DNA of 64,000 bases from Hippea jasoniae (GTDB lineage: Bacteria > Campylobacterota_A > Desulfurellia > Desulfurellales > Hippeaceae): contig NZ_JQLX01000010.1 in NCBI RefSeq assembly GCF_000744435.1, positions 124,001 to 188,000 on the forward strand. Direction: 5' to 3'. Both the position numbers and the translations under genes were made by a program. Within the stretch, counting starts at the first letter, position 1. Each line of letters starts with the position of its first letter. Positions 17,651 to 27,182 of the stretch are shown one piece after another. Below the pieces are notes generated by a model, which worked only from the letters and a program-made list of their open reading frames with translations, was not told where the DNA came from and did no database searches.

Positions 17651-19861
17651 ATGAAAATCGATGAGGATTCTTTTGAGAAGCTCTTAGCAGAACACCCCCC
17701 TTGCCTGTTTGAGGTGAAAGTGATAGATGATAGGATAATTGTCTTGGATAAAACCCAGCAGGTAGAGGGGGATTTGCTATTTTTTGGTGGGGATAGGTTT
17801 GAGGCCATAGAATTTGCCTTTGATTATCAGGATGTAATAGGCTGGCTGTTTTTTAGCGATGGAGAAAACTTAGAGATAATTGCAAAACCTGACAATGCTT
17901 TAGATACAGATGAGATTTTTAAAAAGGTTTTTTCAAGTGATGGTTTTGAAACAAGAGAAGAGCAACTAAAAATAGCAAGGTTTATTGAGAAGTTATTTAA
18001 AGAGGCTCGTCATGGCATTATTGAGGCTCCCACCGGCACGGGTAAAAGTATTGCATATCTTGTACCAGCTGTTTTGCATGCAAAAAGGCATTCAGAAAAG
18101 GTTGTAATATCCACCAATACCAAGAACCTTCAACTTCAGCTGTTTAACAAAGAGATTCCTTTTTTGAAGCGGTTTGTTGAATTCAAAGCTGAAATTGCCT
18201 TTGGCAGAAACAATTATCTGTGTAAAAGAAAGGTTGAATCTATTTTCTCAAAAGGTGATATGCTATTATTTGATGGCGATAGTTTTTCTTATATAAAGGA
18301 TTTTTATAAAACAACGACTACAGGTCTTAAAAGTGAATTCTTTTCGCAATACAATATCGATGAGTCTTTGTGGCGGCTTGTCGAAAGCTCTACATTAAGC
18401 TGTGCTCATTCAAAATGCCCACACTACAAAAAGGATTGTTTTTTTTATAAAGTAAAAGACAGGCTTGAAAGAGCCGATATTATAGTCTCCAACCATCATC
18501 TTGTTTTATCCGATTCTGTGCTTGAGCATGCTGAGATTTTGCCAGAATACAGCTGCCTTGTTTTTGATGAAGCTCATAATATAGAAAAAAACGCAACAAA
18601 TTACTATACAAACTCAACAACCACATCTGAGATTTTAAGATTGCTTGATATGCTTTATAAAAAGGGCTTGAAAACTGAAAGTGGCCTGCTTGCAAATTTT
18701 GATGGCATAGAGGAGCTTAAAAACCTTATTGTTGAGCAAAAAAACCTTATAGAAAGTATAGTAGAAACTTTTCTAAAAGGGTTTAAAAAAAGGGAGGCCA
18801 TAGCTTTAGAGGTTGAAGGGCTAACTGATTTTGCAAAAGAACTGTCAAACTGCATCGGAAAGGTTATAAATAGCCTGAATAATTTTATCAAAGACAGGGA
18901 TAGTTCAGAAATTGTCGATATAAAAGGTGTTTTTTTGCTTTTGTCAAATATCAGGGATATTATTGAATCGTTTTTGGTATTTGATAATAGGGATGCGGTT
19001 TTGTGGATTGAAAAAAGTGGTGGTGTAAAGTTTAATATTACGCCAGTTGATGTAAAAAAACCACTGAATGATTTTTTGCTTGATAAACTAAACAGTGTTG
19101 TTTTTATCTCTGCTACGCTTTCAGTGGCCGATAGTTTTGATTTTTTTAAAAATGTTGTTGGACTTGATAATGCAGACTGCTATATTGCTCATTCAAATTT
19201 TAACTATCAAGACAATTCGGTGCTTTTGGTTGTCGATGACCTCCATGAGCCTAAAGATGAAGAGTTTGATATCGATGTAGCAGAAGCTTTAAAGGATATT
19301 GCTAAAGCTTTAGAGACTAACAAAAGAGGGGTTTTAGTGCTGTTTACATCATACAGAATGCTCAATAATGTTTTTGAAAGTGTTGCTGATTTTATTCAAT
19401 CTAAAGGGTTTGATATTTTAAGGCAGGGAGAACTTGATAATTTTGAGCTTTTAAATAGATTTAAAAAAGGTGGATGTTTTTTGTTTGCTACAAACAGCTT
19501 CTGGGAGGGTATCGATGTTAAAGGTGATGCCTTGAGCGTTGTTGTTATAACAAAATTGCCGTTTGAGGTGCCTACATCACCCATTCAGAGATTCAGGTAT
19601 GAAAAGCTGAAAAAAGAGGGCGTTAATGCGTTTTATGAGTATTCGCTGCCCAAGGCTGTTTTGAGACTTAAGCAGGGTCTTGGGAGGCTGATCAGATCAA
19701 AGGACGACAGAGGTGTGATGGTTGTGCTTGATAGAAGGATTTTTAGTAAATCATACGGCAGGGTATTTGTGGAAAGTTTAAGTTATATGAATATTAAAAG
19801 GATAAAAAGCAGTGAGATTGAAAGCAGTATTGTTGATTTTTTTGATAGTAGCGTTTCTTGA
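17651..19861 (+). CDS. DinG/XPD-family ATP-dependent DNA helicase
   Basis: This is a superfamily 2, 5'-3' type helicase of 736 residues. Walker A APTGTGKS is near residue 127 and the DEAH box FDEAHNIE near 306. Between them lie cysteines that fit the XPD/DinG iron-sulfur cluster (CKRK near 190; C-x5-C-x6-C near 250-264). The C-terminal helicase motif VI is LKQGLGRLIRSKDDRG. No exonuclease domain is fused. Its role should be repair or unwinding of R-loops and damaged DNA. It abuts purF with no gap and overlaps the next gene by 50 bases. Confidence 0.88.
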   Translation: MKIDEDSFEKLLAEHPPCLFEVKVIDDRIIVLDKTQQVEGDLLFFGGDRFEAIEFAFDYQDVIGWLFFSDGENLEIIAKPDNALDTDEIFKKVFSSDGFETREEQLKIARFIEKLFKEARHGIIEAPTGTGKSIAYLVPAVLHAKRHSEKVVISTNTKNLQLQLFNKEIPFLKRFVEFKAEIAFGRNNYLCKRKVESIFSKGDMLLFDGDSFSYIKDFYKTTTTGLKSEFFSQYNIDESLWRLVESSTLSCAHSKCPHYKKDCFFYKVKDRLERADIIVSNHHLVLSDSVLEHAEILPEYSCLVFDEAHNIEKNATNYYTNSTTTSEILRLLDMLYKKGLKTESGLLANFDGIEELKNLIVEQKNLIESIVETFLKGFKKREAIALEVEGLTDFAKELSNCIGKVINSLNNFIKDRDSSEIVDIKGVFLLLSNIRDIIESFLVFDNRDAVLWIEKSGGVKFNITPVDVKKPLNDFLLDKLNSVVFISATLSVADSFDFFKNVVGLDNADCYIAHSNFNYQDNSVLLVVDDLHEPKDEEFDIDVAEALKDIAKALETNKRGVLVLFTSYRMLNNVFESVADFIQSKGFDILRQGELDNFELLNRFKKGGCFLFATNSFWEGIDVKGDALSVVVITKLPFEVPTSPIQRFRYEKLKKEGVNAFYEYSLPKAVLRLKQGLGRLIRSKDDRGVMVVLDRRIFSKSYGRVFVESLSYMNIKRIKSSEIESSIVDFFDSSVS

Positions 19862-20306
19862 TAGTTGCACAACATTTAAACCGCTAATTGGTAAGCATAG
19901 GCAGCTTGTTGGCGTATTTAATGCCAACTATTCAGGCAAAACATTTGAGGGTTTCTTTTCAATAGCAGATCAAGATATGCGGCTTGATGTTGTTAATTCT
20001 TTGGGTTTTTCTGCCTATGGTGTTTATGTAAAAAAAGGCGATGTGTACTTAATTGATTATTCAACAGGCAGGCGTTATGAGAATCTAACATTTGGCGGGA
20101 TGAACCTAAACGGCTATAAAAAAATACTTGTATCGCTGGTTGATAATTTTTATACTTTGTGCAAAACAAAACATAAGAATATCTTTATTTTGCGCTGTAT
20201 GCACTTAAAAGACTACTATTTGCCTGTTGATTTTATACTGTTTGATAGAAATAAAAGAATGAGGATTCACATTAAAAAATTGAAGTTTAAGGAGAATAAA
20301 CAATGA
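19812..20306 (+). CDS. Putative outer-membrane lipoprotein (LolB-like size)
   Basis: This 164-residue protein has a GTG start inside the helicase gene. A basic N-terminus (MRLK) and hydrophobic core lead to the lipobox FLDSC with lipidation expected at about Cys19. The mature domain looks like a beta-rich lipid-carrier fold (repeated short strands, GKTFEGFFSIADQDMRLDV), which recalls LolB or DUF4292 lipoproteins, but the match is weak. The 50-base overlap with the helicase and the ATGA-style overlap with the next gene support translation. Confidence 0.6.
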   Translation: MRLKAVLLIFLIVAFLDSCTTFKPLIGKHRQLVGVFNANYSGKTFEGFFSIADQDMRLDVVNSLGFSAYGVYVKKGDVYLIDYSTGRRYENLTFGGMNLNGYKKILVSLVDNFYTLCKTKHKNIFILRCMHLKDYYLPVDFILFDRNKRMRIHIKKLKFKENKQ

Positions 20307-20554
20307 GTTTGTGGGCTGTGGCTGCGTGTGTTGTGATTCTCAATCTACCGTTTGGATTTTTAAGGGCGAGGGTTGAGCGATTTTCAAAAAAATGGTTTTT
20401 ATACATCCATCTGCCCATTCCTTTTGTGATAGCCTTGAGGCTTATAAGCGGTCTGGGTTTTCAGCTATACACATTTCCCGTTATGATTGGGGCGTATTTC
20501 TTTGGTCAGTTTGCAGGCTCTATTGCCTATCGATATGTAAACTCAGATGGGTAG
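20303..20554 (+). CDS. Small multi-span membrane protein, unknown
   Basis: This is an 83-residue hydrophobic protein with about three spans (roughly residues 3-20, 33-52 and 56-75). There is a conserved-looking IHLPIPFVIALR stretch in the middle. The ribosome site AAGGAGAA precedes the ATG. It overlaps the upstream lipoprotein by 4 bases and the downstream CLC gene by 8. I do not know a function; the close coupling suggests a membrane role alongside the lipoprotein or CLC. Confidence 0.6.
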   Translation: MSLWAVAACVVILNLPFGFLRARVERFSKKWFLYIHLPIPFVIALRLISGLGFQLYTFPVMIGAYFFGQFAGSIAYRYVNSDG

Positions 20555-22235
20555 TATTGTAAGGCTGTTTTTTCTGCCCACTTTGATGGGTGTTGTGGGC
20601 GGCATAAGTGCGATCTTGATGAGGGAGCTGATAAAAGGCTCCTCTTTTTTAGCCGGTAGTGTGAATTTTTTTGAAAGCAATAGCTACCTTTATCTTGTTT
20701 CAATCCCTGCTGTTTTTCTTGTCTCATCAATTATAATAGAAAAGGTTTTAAATAAAGCCACAAATCCCACAATCGATGCTGTGGCACGCTCTATCGCATT
20801 AAAGAAGGGCAGATTGGATTATAAAAAGGGTATCTTAAGCGTGATTTTAACCGCTGTAAATATCGGTTTTGGTGTGCCTGTGGGGCGTGAAGGCCCTATT
20901 GCAAAATTGGGTGGCTCGTTGAGTTATTTTACGCTTAAAAACTTAAAGACAGAAAGTGTTAATACGCCTTTGCTTGTATCATGTGGCGTATCAAGTGCAC
21001 TTGCTGCAACATTCAACGCTCCGATTGCTGCTGTGGTTTTTGGTCTTGAGATAATTCTGGGCAGATTGAATTTTAATGTGATTATACCGCTGAGTGTATC
21101 CAGCGTTGTTGGTGATATGATTTCAAGATACTTTTTTGGTAACTATCCTGCATTTTTTGTGCCCAAGCTTACCTACGATTTAAGGTTGATGTTTTTTGTG
21201 CCTTTTTTTGCTGTTCTTTTTGCCTTTGCCGTTTATCTGTTTGATGTTGTGTTTTCGTCTGTAGAGGAGATATTTGAAAAATTGAGATTTAGCAGTAGCT
21301 ATATTAAGGCAATAGTTGGCGGTTTTGTCGTGGGTTTAATTTTGTGGCTTTATCCAGATGTAGCCTCGCTGGGTTATAAACAGATATCTATGCTTTTTGA
21401 AGGCGGCTATCTGCCAAGAGAGGCTTTAACTTTGGGGCTTGTGAAACTTATTGCTTTGGCTATTACTTTTGCAAGCGGTATGTTTGGCGGTGTATTTGCC
21501 CCTTCGATATTTGGTGGTGCGTTTTTTGGTTATGCCGTTGGAGCTGTTTTTAACCATTTTTTTTCATTTATCGATCCTTATGCTGTTGCCTTGGTGGGCA
21601 CTGCTGCTGTCACAGCTTCTATCTCCTCTGCGCCTTTTAGGTCAACATTAATAGTTGTTGAGCTTGCACAAAACTACCATATGATCCTGCCTTTGATGCT
21701 TGGCAGTGTGATAAGTATGTATCTATCGCATATTTTTGAAGGAAAAATCCATTTTATTAGACCCATCATGCAGAAAGGTTTTGATTTGATGGATGATGCA
21801 TACAAGGAAAAACTCAAAAAGGTAAAAGTTTCAAATTTCATAGATACAACTGTTAAGACTCTAACACCAGAGCAAAAGATAAGAGATGTTATTTTTGAAT
21901 TGATGAATGAGAAATCCAGCTATTTTGCTGTTGTTGAAAAGGATAAATTGGTGGGCGTGCTTTCCTTTCGCGATATAAGGCTTATTGGTGAGTTGAATAG
22001 CAGCGATATTGAAGTAAAGGAATTGATGACGATAAATCCAAGTTTTTTGAGTTTATCTTCAAATGCCCTTGATGTATTTGAGTTTATCTCACATATCGAT
22101 GTTGATTATATACCTGTTGTGGATGATACCAGCTCACTAAGCTATCTTGGCATGCTTGATGTTAATGCGTTTTTGAAGTTTGCATCGTTTGTGTATTTTA
22201 AAGATAAAATAAGGTTTGGCGGTTTTAATAAATGA
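20547..22235 (+). CDS. CLC-type chloride channel/transporter with C-terminal CBS pair
   Basis: This 562-residue integral membrane protein has the gating-glutamate motif GREGP (about residues 112-116), the helix-N motif GMFGGVFAPSIFGG and the conserved tyrosine in QNYHMILP. The position of the inner proton glutamate reads GLEIIL, with Ile in place of the second Glu, so it may be channel-like rather than a strict H+ exchanger. The last 130 or so residues form two CBS repeats, likely nucleotide-sensing. It is one of three CLC proteins in this window and the most divergent of them. Confidence 0.88.
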   Translation: MGSIVRLFFLPTLMGVVGGISAILMRELIKGSSFLAGSVNFFESNSYLYLVSIPAVFLVSSIIIEKVLNKATNPTIDAVARSIALKKGRLDYKKGILSVILTAVNIGFGVPVGREGPIAKLGGSLSYFTLKNLKTESVNTPLLVSCGVSSALAATFNAPIAAVVFGLEIILGRLNFNVIIPLSVSSVVGDMISRYFFGNYPAFFVPKLTYDLRLMFFVPFFAVLFAFAVYLFDVVFSSVEEIFEKLRFSSSYIKAIVGGFVVGLILWLYPDVASLGYKQISMLFEGGYLPREALTLGLVKLIALAITFASGMFGGVFAPSIFGGAFFGYAVGAVFNHFFSFIDPYAVALVGTAAVTASISSAPFRSTLIVVELAQNYHMILPLMLGSVISMYLSHIFEGKIHFIRPIMQKGFDLMDDAYKEKLKKVKVSNFIDTTVKTLTPEQKIRDVIFELMNEKSSYFAVVEKDKLVGVLSFRDIRLIGELNSSDIEVKELMTINPSFLSLSSNALDVFEFISHIDVDYIPVVDDTSSLSYLGMLDVNAFLKFASFVYFKDKIRFGGFNK

Positions 22236-22259
22236 TAAAAGCATGATGGTTTGTTGTGA

Positions 22260-22286
22260 TTGAAAAAAACAGGTAAAAAGTGTAAT
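22260..22286 (+). promoter_or_regulatory. Weak promoter-like sequence before rarA
   Basis: TTGAAA (22260-22265), only 15 bases, then TGTAAT (22281-22286). It lies in the 67-base gap after the CLC gene, one of the few real gaps in this long plus-strand run. The spacing is short, so support is low. Confidence 0.3.
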
Positions 22287-22302
22287 TAGGTGCAAATGTG
22301 TT

Positions 22303-23421
22303 ATGGTGAATACGGTTATGGATGATGGTGATGTTAACAGTTTAGAACAGCTTGTTGGAAACAGGCAGCTGTTTTGTGATAACTGCCCGCTTAGGATGTT
22401 TTACTACGATGACAATATTCCGCCTTCGATGATCCTGTTTGGACCACCCGGTGTTGGCAAAACAACATATGCGAAACTGCTGGCTAAAAAACATAATCTA
22501 AATTTTGAGTTTTTGGATGCCACAAACTGTCCCACTGATCTTTTGAGAAAAACGCTGTCTAAGGGAACACCTCAAAAACCTATCCTGATAGTAATAGATG
22601 AAATTCACAGGCTGGATAAACGACAGCAGGATCTGCTTTTGTTGCCTCTTGAAAAGGGTTGTGTCGTTTTGGTGGGCACCTCGACTTACAACCCTTATTA
22701 TAAACTCTCAAAAGCGTTGCGCTCCAGGCTTTTTGTTTATGAATTTAAACGGTTGAGTGAAGATGATTTAATCAAACTTGCCATACAAAAAGGTTACCGC
22801 CTTGAAGATGCCGTTTTAAAAAAGCTTGCCCTGCTTGGCAGCGGAGATGCTCGAAGGTTTCAAAAGATGATCGATATTGCTGAGAGGTTCAACTTAAGCA
22901 GCGATGATATAGATAGATTTTTTAATATTGATGTGGGGTATGAGAATGAATCTCAACGATACGATATTGTATCGGCGTTTATTAAAAGCATGAGGGCATC
23001 TGACCCAGATGCGGCAGTTTACTGGCTTGCACGGATGATTGAGGCAGGAGAGGATATAGAGTTTATTGCAAGAAGGATGGTGATCTTTGCTGCTGAGGAT
23101 GTGGGATTGGCAGATAAAAATGCGCTTTTGATAGCTCAAGCTGCCCTTGAGGCTGTATCTGAGATCGGCATGCCTGAGGCAAAAATTATTCTATCCTACT
23201 GTTGTATTTACCTTGCTTTGGCAAAAAAATCCAACTCCACATATGCAGCAATAAACAAAGCTATCAGTGATATAAAAAATGGCAACATAATGGAAGTGCC
23301 AGAGTATCTTAAAGTCAAAGGAAGAAGACTGTATAAAAACCCGCACTACACTCATACAAATCAGCCGTGTTTGCCTAAAAAGGTTAAATATTTTACAAAA
23401 AAGGAGAACGATCTGATTTGA
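22303..23421 (+). CDS. rarA: RarA/MgsA-like AAA+ ATPase
   Basis: This is a clamp-loader-like ATPase that acts at stalled replication forks. Walker A FGPPGVGKTT is near residue 46 and Walker B IVIDEIHR near 98. The C-terminal domain ends with the family signature YKNPHYTHTN. At 372 residues it is shorter than the usual 420-450, mainly because the N-terminal tail and an internal segment are reduced. The start is the ATG at 22303; the ribosome site is poor. Its last bases overlap thiL (TTGA). Confidence 0.85.
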   Translation: MVNTVMDDGDVNSLEQLVGNRQLFCDNCPLRMFYYDDNIPPSMILFGPPGVGKTTYAKLLAKKHNLNFEFLDATNCPTDLLRKTLSKGTPQKPILIVIDEIHRLDKRQQDLLLLPLEKGCVVLVGTSTYNPYYKLSKALRSRLFVYEFKRLSEDDLIKLAIQKGYRLEDAVLKKLALLGSGDARRFQKMIDIAERFNLSSDDIDRFFNIDVGYENESQRYDIVSAFIKSMRASDPDAAVYWLARMIEAGEDIEFIARRMVIFAAEDVGLADKNALLIAQAALEAVSEIGMPEAKIILSYCCIYLALAKKSNSTYAAINKAISDIKNGNIMEVPEYLKVKGRRLYKNPHYTHTNQPCLPKKVKYFTKKENDLI

Positions 23422-24335
23422 AGCTGAGCGATGTTGGAGAGCTTAAATTGATAGATTTTATAGCATCAAAGGTTAAAACAAATGATGTGATAGGCATAGG
23501 TGATGATTGTGCAGTAATTGCCGCAGGTAGAGATGAATTTTTGATAAGTATGGATAACTTGGTTGAAGATATTCATTTTTTTAAAGCTGCAGATCCATAT
23601 CTGTTGGGCAGAAAATCCTTAAGCGTTAATCTATCAGACATTGCTGCAATGGCGGGTGAGCCTCTGTATGCCTTTCTGGGGTTGAGTTTGCCTGCCAAGC
23701 TTGATTATACATGGTTTGAGGCGTTTATTGAAGGTTTTTTATCTATTGCAAACCGATATGGTGTACTTCTGCTTGGTGGTGATACAACAGCTGCAGAAAA
23801 GATCTTTATCAGTGTTACAGTGGTGGGAAAAAACCCAAAAGGAGAATCTGTTTTAAGGAAGGGTGCAAAAGCAGGCGATTGTGTTTTTGTAAGTGGACCA
23901 ATAGGCTGTTCAATGGCGGGTCTTGAGGTTATAAAAAAGGGATTAGAGGGATATGATGAGTTAAAAAAAGCCCATCTTGATCCAGAACCAAAGATAAACG
24001 AGGCTTCATTGTTAAAAGGTATAGCTTCTGCTATGATAGATGTTAGCGATGGATTGTTGATCGATTTAAAAAGGATTGCTAAGGCAAGTAATGTTAAGAT
24101 TGTTGTTGATTTTGATTTGATACCTTTTTGTGCAACAGATATTTTAACAAAACAGGAGATGCTTTTTGGGGGTGAGGATTACCAGCTTCTGTTTACTGCT
24201 GATTGCAGATTTAAGGGTATACTTGTCAAAGAAGGATTTTACTATATTGGCAGAGTAGAGGAAGGAGAGGGCGTGGTTGTTGAAGGATTAAAGGAAAACA
24301 TCAAAAACAATGGATATGAGCATTTCAGGGTTTGA
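23418..24335 (+). CDS. thiL: Thiamine-monophosphate kinase
   Basis: This enzyme phosphorylates thiamine monophosphate to the active cofactor TPP, used for example by IorA. The metal and substrate motif GIGDDCAVI (about residues 26-34), SVNLSDIAAMAG (about 74) and LLGGDTT (about 117) are typical. Length 305. The TTG start overlaps the rarA stop (TTGA) with AAAGGAG just upstream. Only three bases separate it from the next gene. Confidence 0.95.
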   Translation: MKLSDVGELKLIDFIASKVKTNDVIGIGDDCAVIAAGRDEFLISMDNLVEDIHFFKAADPYLLGRKSLSVNLSDIAAMAGEPLYAFLGLSLPAKLDYTWFEAFIEGFLSIANRYGVLLLGGDTTAAEKIFISVTVVGKNPKGESVLRKGAKAGDCVFVSGPIGCSMAGLEVIKKGLEGYDELKKAHLDPEPKINEASLLKGIASAMIDVSDGLLIDLKRIAKASNVKIVVDFDLIPFCATDILTKQEMLFGGEDYQLLFTADCRFKGILVKEGFYYIGRVEEGEGVVVEGLKENIKNNGYEHFRV

Positions 24336-24338
24336 AAA

Positions 24339-25601
24339 ATGAGTGCAAATGCTGAGATGATTTTGATAGGAGTGTCGTTGATCGTAAGTGCGTTTTTTTC
24401 TTCCTCTGAAACCGCTCTAACGGCACTAAATCCTCTAAAAGTTGCTCAGATTATCAACGAGGGTGGCAAGGATGCAAAGTATTTTTCTTTGTGGATGAAT
24501 CACCCCAATAAGATGCTTAATACGATTTTAATAGGTAACAACGCTGTAAATATTCTTGCAAGCGTTATAGCAGGCGACCTTGCCATGAAACTTTCCGGTT
24601 CTACCCAGATTGCTTTAACTACGGCGCTTATGACTGTTTTGATTCTGTTTTTTGGTGAGATAACACCAAAGACCTTTGCCAAACACAATGCAGAAAAATT
24701 TGCCCGTTTTGCTATCAGGATTCTTGCTTTCTTTTACTATCTCTTTTATCCCTTTACTTACATTATCAACATATTTGCCAAAGGTGTCATAAAGTTAGCA
24801 GGTGGTGAAATCGACAAAGAGAAACCATTAATTACAGAAGATGAACTTGAATTTATGATTGGCGTGAGTGAAAAGGAAGGTATTTTAGAAAACACAACAA
24901 AGGAGATGATGTATAACATTATCGAGATAACCGATATCTCGGTTAAAGAGATTATGGTGCCGCGCACAGAGATGGTTTGCATCGAAATCAACAACTCGAT
25001 AAGAGAGCTGCTTGATATAATCGAGGAACATGAGTATTCCCGAATACCGGCTTATGAGGGAAAATTGGATAACATCGTGGGTATTGTGTATATAAAAGAT
25101 TTGATAAAGATGCTTAAGAAAAAAGATATAAGCGATATAAATTTAAGGGACATCTTAAGAGAGGCTATGTTTGTGCCAGAGACAAAACATATCTATGATC
25201 TGTTTAAGGAGTTTCAGGCAAAGCGGGTGCACGTTGCAATTGTTATAGATGAGTATGGCGGTGTGGCAGGTCTTGTTACGATGGAGGATATTCTGGAAGA
25301 GATAGTGGGTGAGATCAGGGATGAGTATGATGAGAAGGAAGAGGATGAGTTTATAAAGGCAGGAGACAATGTGTATATAGTTGATGCAGGTATGGATTTA
25401 GATGATTTTTGTGAAAAGTTGGGTATGGAAAAGAAGGATTATATGCAGGAGTATGAAACTGTTGCAGGTCTTGTCTATGATATAGCAGACAGAATTCCTT
25501 CAGAAGGCGATGAGTTTATTTTTGAGGGGTTGTATAAAATAAAGGTTCTAAAGGTTGATGGTAAAAAGATAGAAAAGATAGAGGTGAGAAAAATTGACTA
25601 A
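24339..25601 (+). CDS. CNNM/CorC-type membrane protein with CBS pair
   Basis: This is a 420-residue protein with an N-terminal DUF21 (CNNM) membrane domain of about four spans (residues 1 to about 165). A Bateman CBS pair follows (IMVPRTEMV near 205 to about 325), then a C-terminal CorC_HlyC domain. CNNM proteins move or regulate Mg2+ and similar divalent ions; the old haemolysin label is historical. It overlaps rpe by 8 bases. Confidence 0.9.
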   Translation: MSANAEMILIGVSLIVSAFFSSSETALTALNPLKVAQIINEGGKDAKYFSLWMNHPNKMLNTILIGNNAVNILASVIAGDLAMKLSGSTQIALTTALMTVLILFFGEITPKTFAKHNAEKFARFAIRILAFFYYLFYPFTYIINIFAKGVIKLAGGEIDKEKPLITEDELEFMIGVSEKEGILENTTKEMMYNIIEITDISVKEIMVPRTEMVCIEINNSIRELLDIIEEHEYSRIPAYEGKLDNIVGIVYIKDLIKMLKKKDISDINLRDILREAMFVPETKHIYDLFKEFQAKRVHVAIVIDEYGGVAGLVTMEDILEEIVGEIRDEYDEKEEDEFIKAGDNVYIVDAGMDLDDFCEKLGMEKKDYMQEYETVAGLVYDIADRIPSEGDEFIFEGLYKIKVLKVDGKKIEKIEVRKID

Positions 25602-26250
25602 AAAATACATTGCCCCATCCCTTTTGAGTGCAAATTTTTTAAGACTTGAGGATGAGCTAAAGGCTTTGGAAGAAGCAAAAGCCGATATGCTACATCTGGA
25701 TATTATGGACGGTCACTTTGTTCCCAATCTGACATTTGGGCCTTTTATTGTAAAACAGATTAGGCGGGCTACCAGACTACCCCTTGATGTGCATCTGATG
25801 ATAGAAGATGCCGAGAAATGGGTTGATGAGTATATATATGCTGGTGCTGATTTTTTATGCGTGCATTATGAGGCTGTTGTGCATCTTGATAGAGTGTTGA
25901 GACAGATTAAGCAAAAGGGTGTAAAAAATTGCGTGTCTATTAATCCTTCAACATCGCCATCCCAACTTGAGTTTGTTTTGGAGCTTGTTGATATGGTTCT
26001 TGTGATGAGTGTAAATCCGGGTTTTGGCGGTCAGAGTTTTATTGAGTATTCCTTAAAAAAGGTTGAATGGCTTAATAGCTTTAGAGAAAAACATGGCCTT
26101 GATTTTTTAATTGAGGTTGATGGTGGTGTAAATGTTGATAATATAGGCAGGTTAAGCAGGGCAGGTGCTGATGTGTTTGTTGCAGGCAGTGCGATTTTTA
26201 ATCAAAATGATTATGCTTCTGTTATAAAAAAATTCAGGGAGCAGATATGA
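25594..26250 (+). CDS. rpe: Ribulose-phosphate 3-epimerase
   Basis: This TIM-barrel epimerase converts ribulose 5-phosphate to xylulose 5-phosphate. LHLDIMDGHFVPNLTFGP (about residues 32-49) holds metal ligands, VHLMIED follows (about 66), and MSVNPGFGGQ (about 138) and EVDGGVN (about 173) complete the site. Length 218 is standard. The TTG start lies inside the previous gene with GAGGTGAG before it, and the stop overlaps the glycosyltransferase start. Confidence 0.96.
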   Translation: MTKKYIAPSLLSANFLRLEDELKALEEAKADMLHLDIMDGHFVPNLTFGPFIVKQIRRATRLPLDVHLMIEDAEKWVDEYIYAGADFLCVHYEAVVHLDRVLRQIKQKGVKNCVSINPSTSPSQLEFVLELVDMVLVMSVNPGFGGQSFIEYSLKKVEWLNSFREKHGLDFLIEVDGGVNVDNIGRLSRAGADVFVAGSAIFNQNDYASVIKKFREQI

Positions 26251-27182
26251 TTAGCGTTGTTGTGCCCGTTTACAACGAAAAGGATAATGTTAAACTGCTG
26301 TATGAGAAGATAAAGGATGTGATGGTAAAAAATGGTTATGAGCATGAAATAATTTTTGTTGATGATGGCAGCAATGATGGCACTTTTGATGTATTAAAAG
26401 AGATTGCAAAGAAGGATAAAGATTTTAAGGTTATCTCTTTCAGGCGTAATTTTGGCCAGACTGCGGCTATGGCTGCAGGGTTTGATTTTGCAAAAGGCGA
26501 TATAATTGTCAGTATGGATGGCGATTTACAAAACGACCCTGAGGATATTCCCAAATTGATAGCAAAACTCAACGAGGGTTATGATGTTGTAAGCGGCTGG
26601 AGAAAGAAAAGGCAGGATGAGCCAAAACGCGTGTTTTTATCAAAGGTTGCCAATAAGCTTATAAGCAAGATAACCCATGTTGAGCTGCACGATTATGGCT
26701 GTAGCTTAAAAGCCTATAGAGCCGATGTGGCAAAAAACCTTCATATGTATGGCGAGATGCACAGGTTTATTCCGGCGCTTGCCAACATCTACGGTGCATC
26801 TATTGCAGAGATAGAGGTAAATCATCATCCAAGAAAGTATGGAAAGAGCAAGTACAACCTCTCGCGCACATTCAGGGTGATTGTGGATTTGCTGCTTGTT
26901 TATTTTATGCAGAAGTTTATGACGCGTCCGATACACTTTTTTGGTATCTGGGGTTTTTTTATGGCTTTGGCTGGTTTTTTGATTGATGGTTATCTGGCGG
27001 TTGAAAAGATATTCTTTGGCGTTTCCATAGGTGGCAGGCCACTACTTTTGCTTGGTATTTTGTTGATTTTAACAGGTATTAATTTAATAGGCATTGGTAT
27101 AATCAGCGAAATTTTGACCCGAATCTACTATGAAAGTCAGAACAAGAAAATCTACAACATAAAAACGATTATCAATGGTTAG
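26247..27182 (+). CDS. Family 2 glycosyltransferase, polyprenyl-phosphate sugar type
   Basis: This 311-residue GT-A enzyme starts VVPVYNEKDN and has FVDDGSNDGT (about residues 36-45) and VSMDGDLQNDPED (about 90-102). RPIHFFGIWG and two C-terminal membrane spans (about 230-300) follow. This layout matches DPM1/ArnC/GtrB proteins that charge a lipid carrier with a sugar for cell-envelope work. It overlaps rpe and the potassium transporter gene by 4-8 bases. The sugar is not known. Confidence 0.87.
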   Translation: MISVVVPVYNEKDNVKLLYEKIKDVMVKNGYEHEIIFVDDGSNDGTFDVLKEIAKKDKDFKVISFRRNFGQTAAMAAGFDFAKGDIIVSMDGDLQNDPEDIPKLIAKLNEGYDVVSGWRKKRQDEPKRVFLSKVANKLISKITHVELHDYGCSLKAYRADVAKNLHMYGEMHRFIPALANIYGASIAEIEVNHHPRKYGKSKYNLSRTFRVIVDLLLVYFMQKFMTRPIHFFGIWGFFMALAGFLIDGYLAVEKIFFGVSIGGRPLLLLGILLILTGINLIGIGIISEILTRIYYESQNKKIYNIKTIING

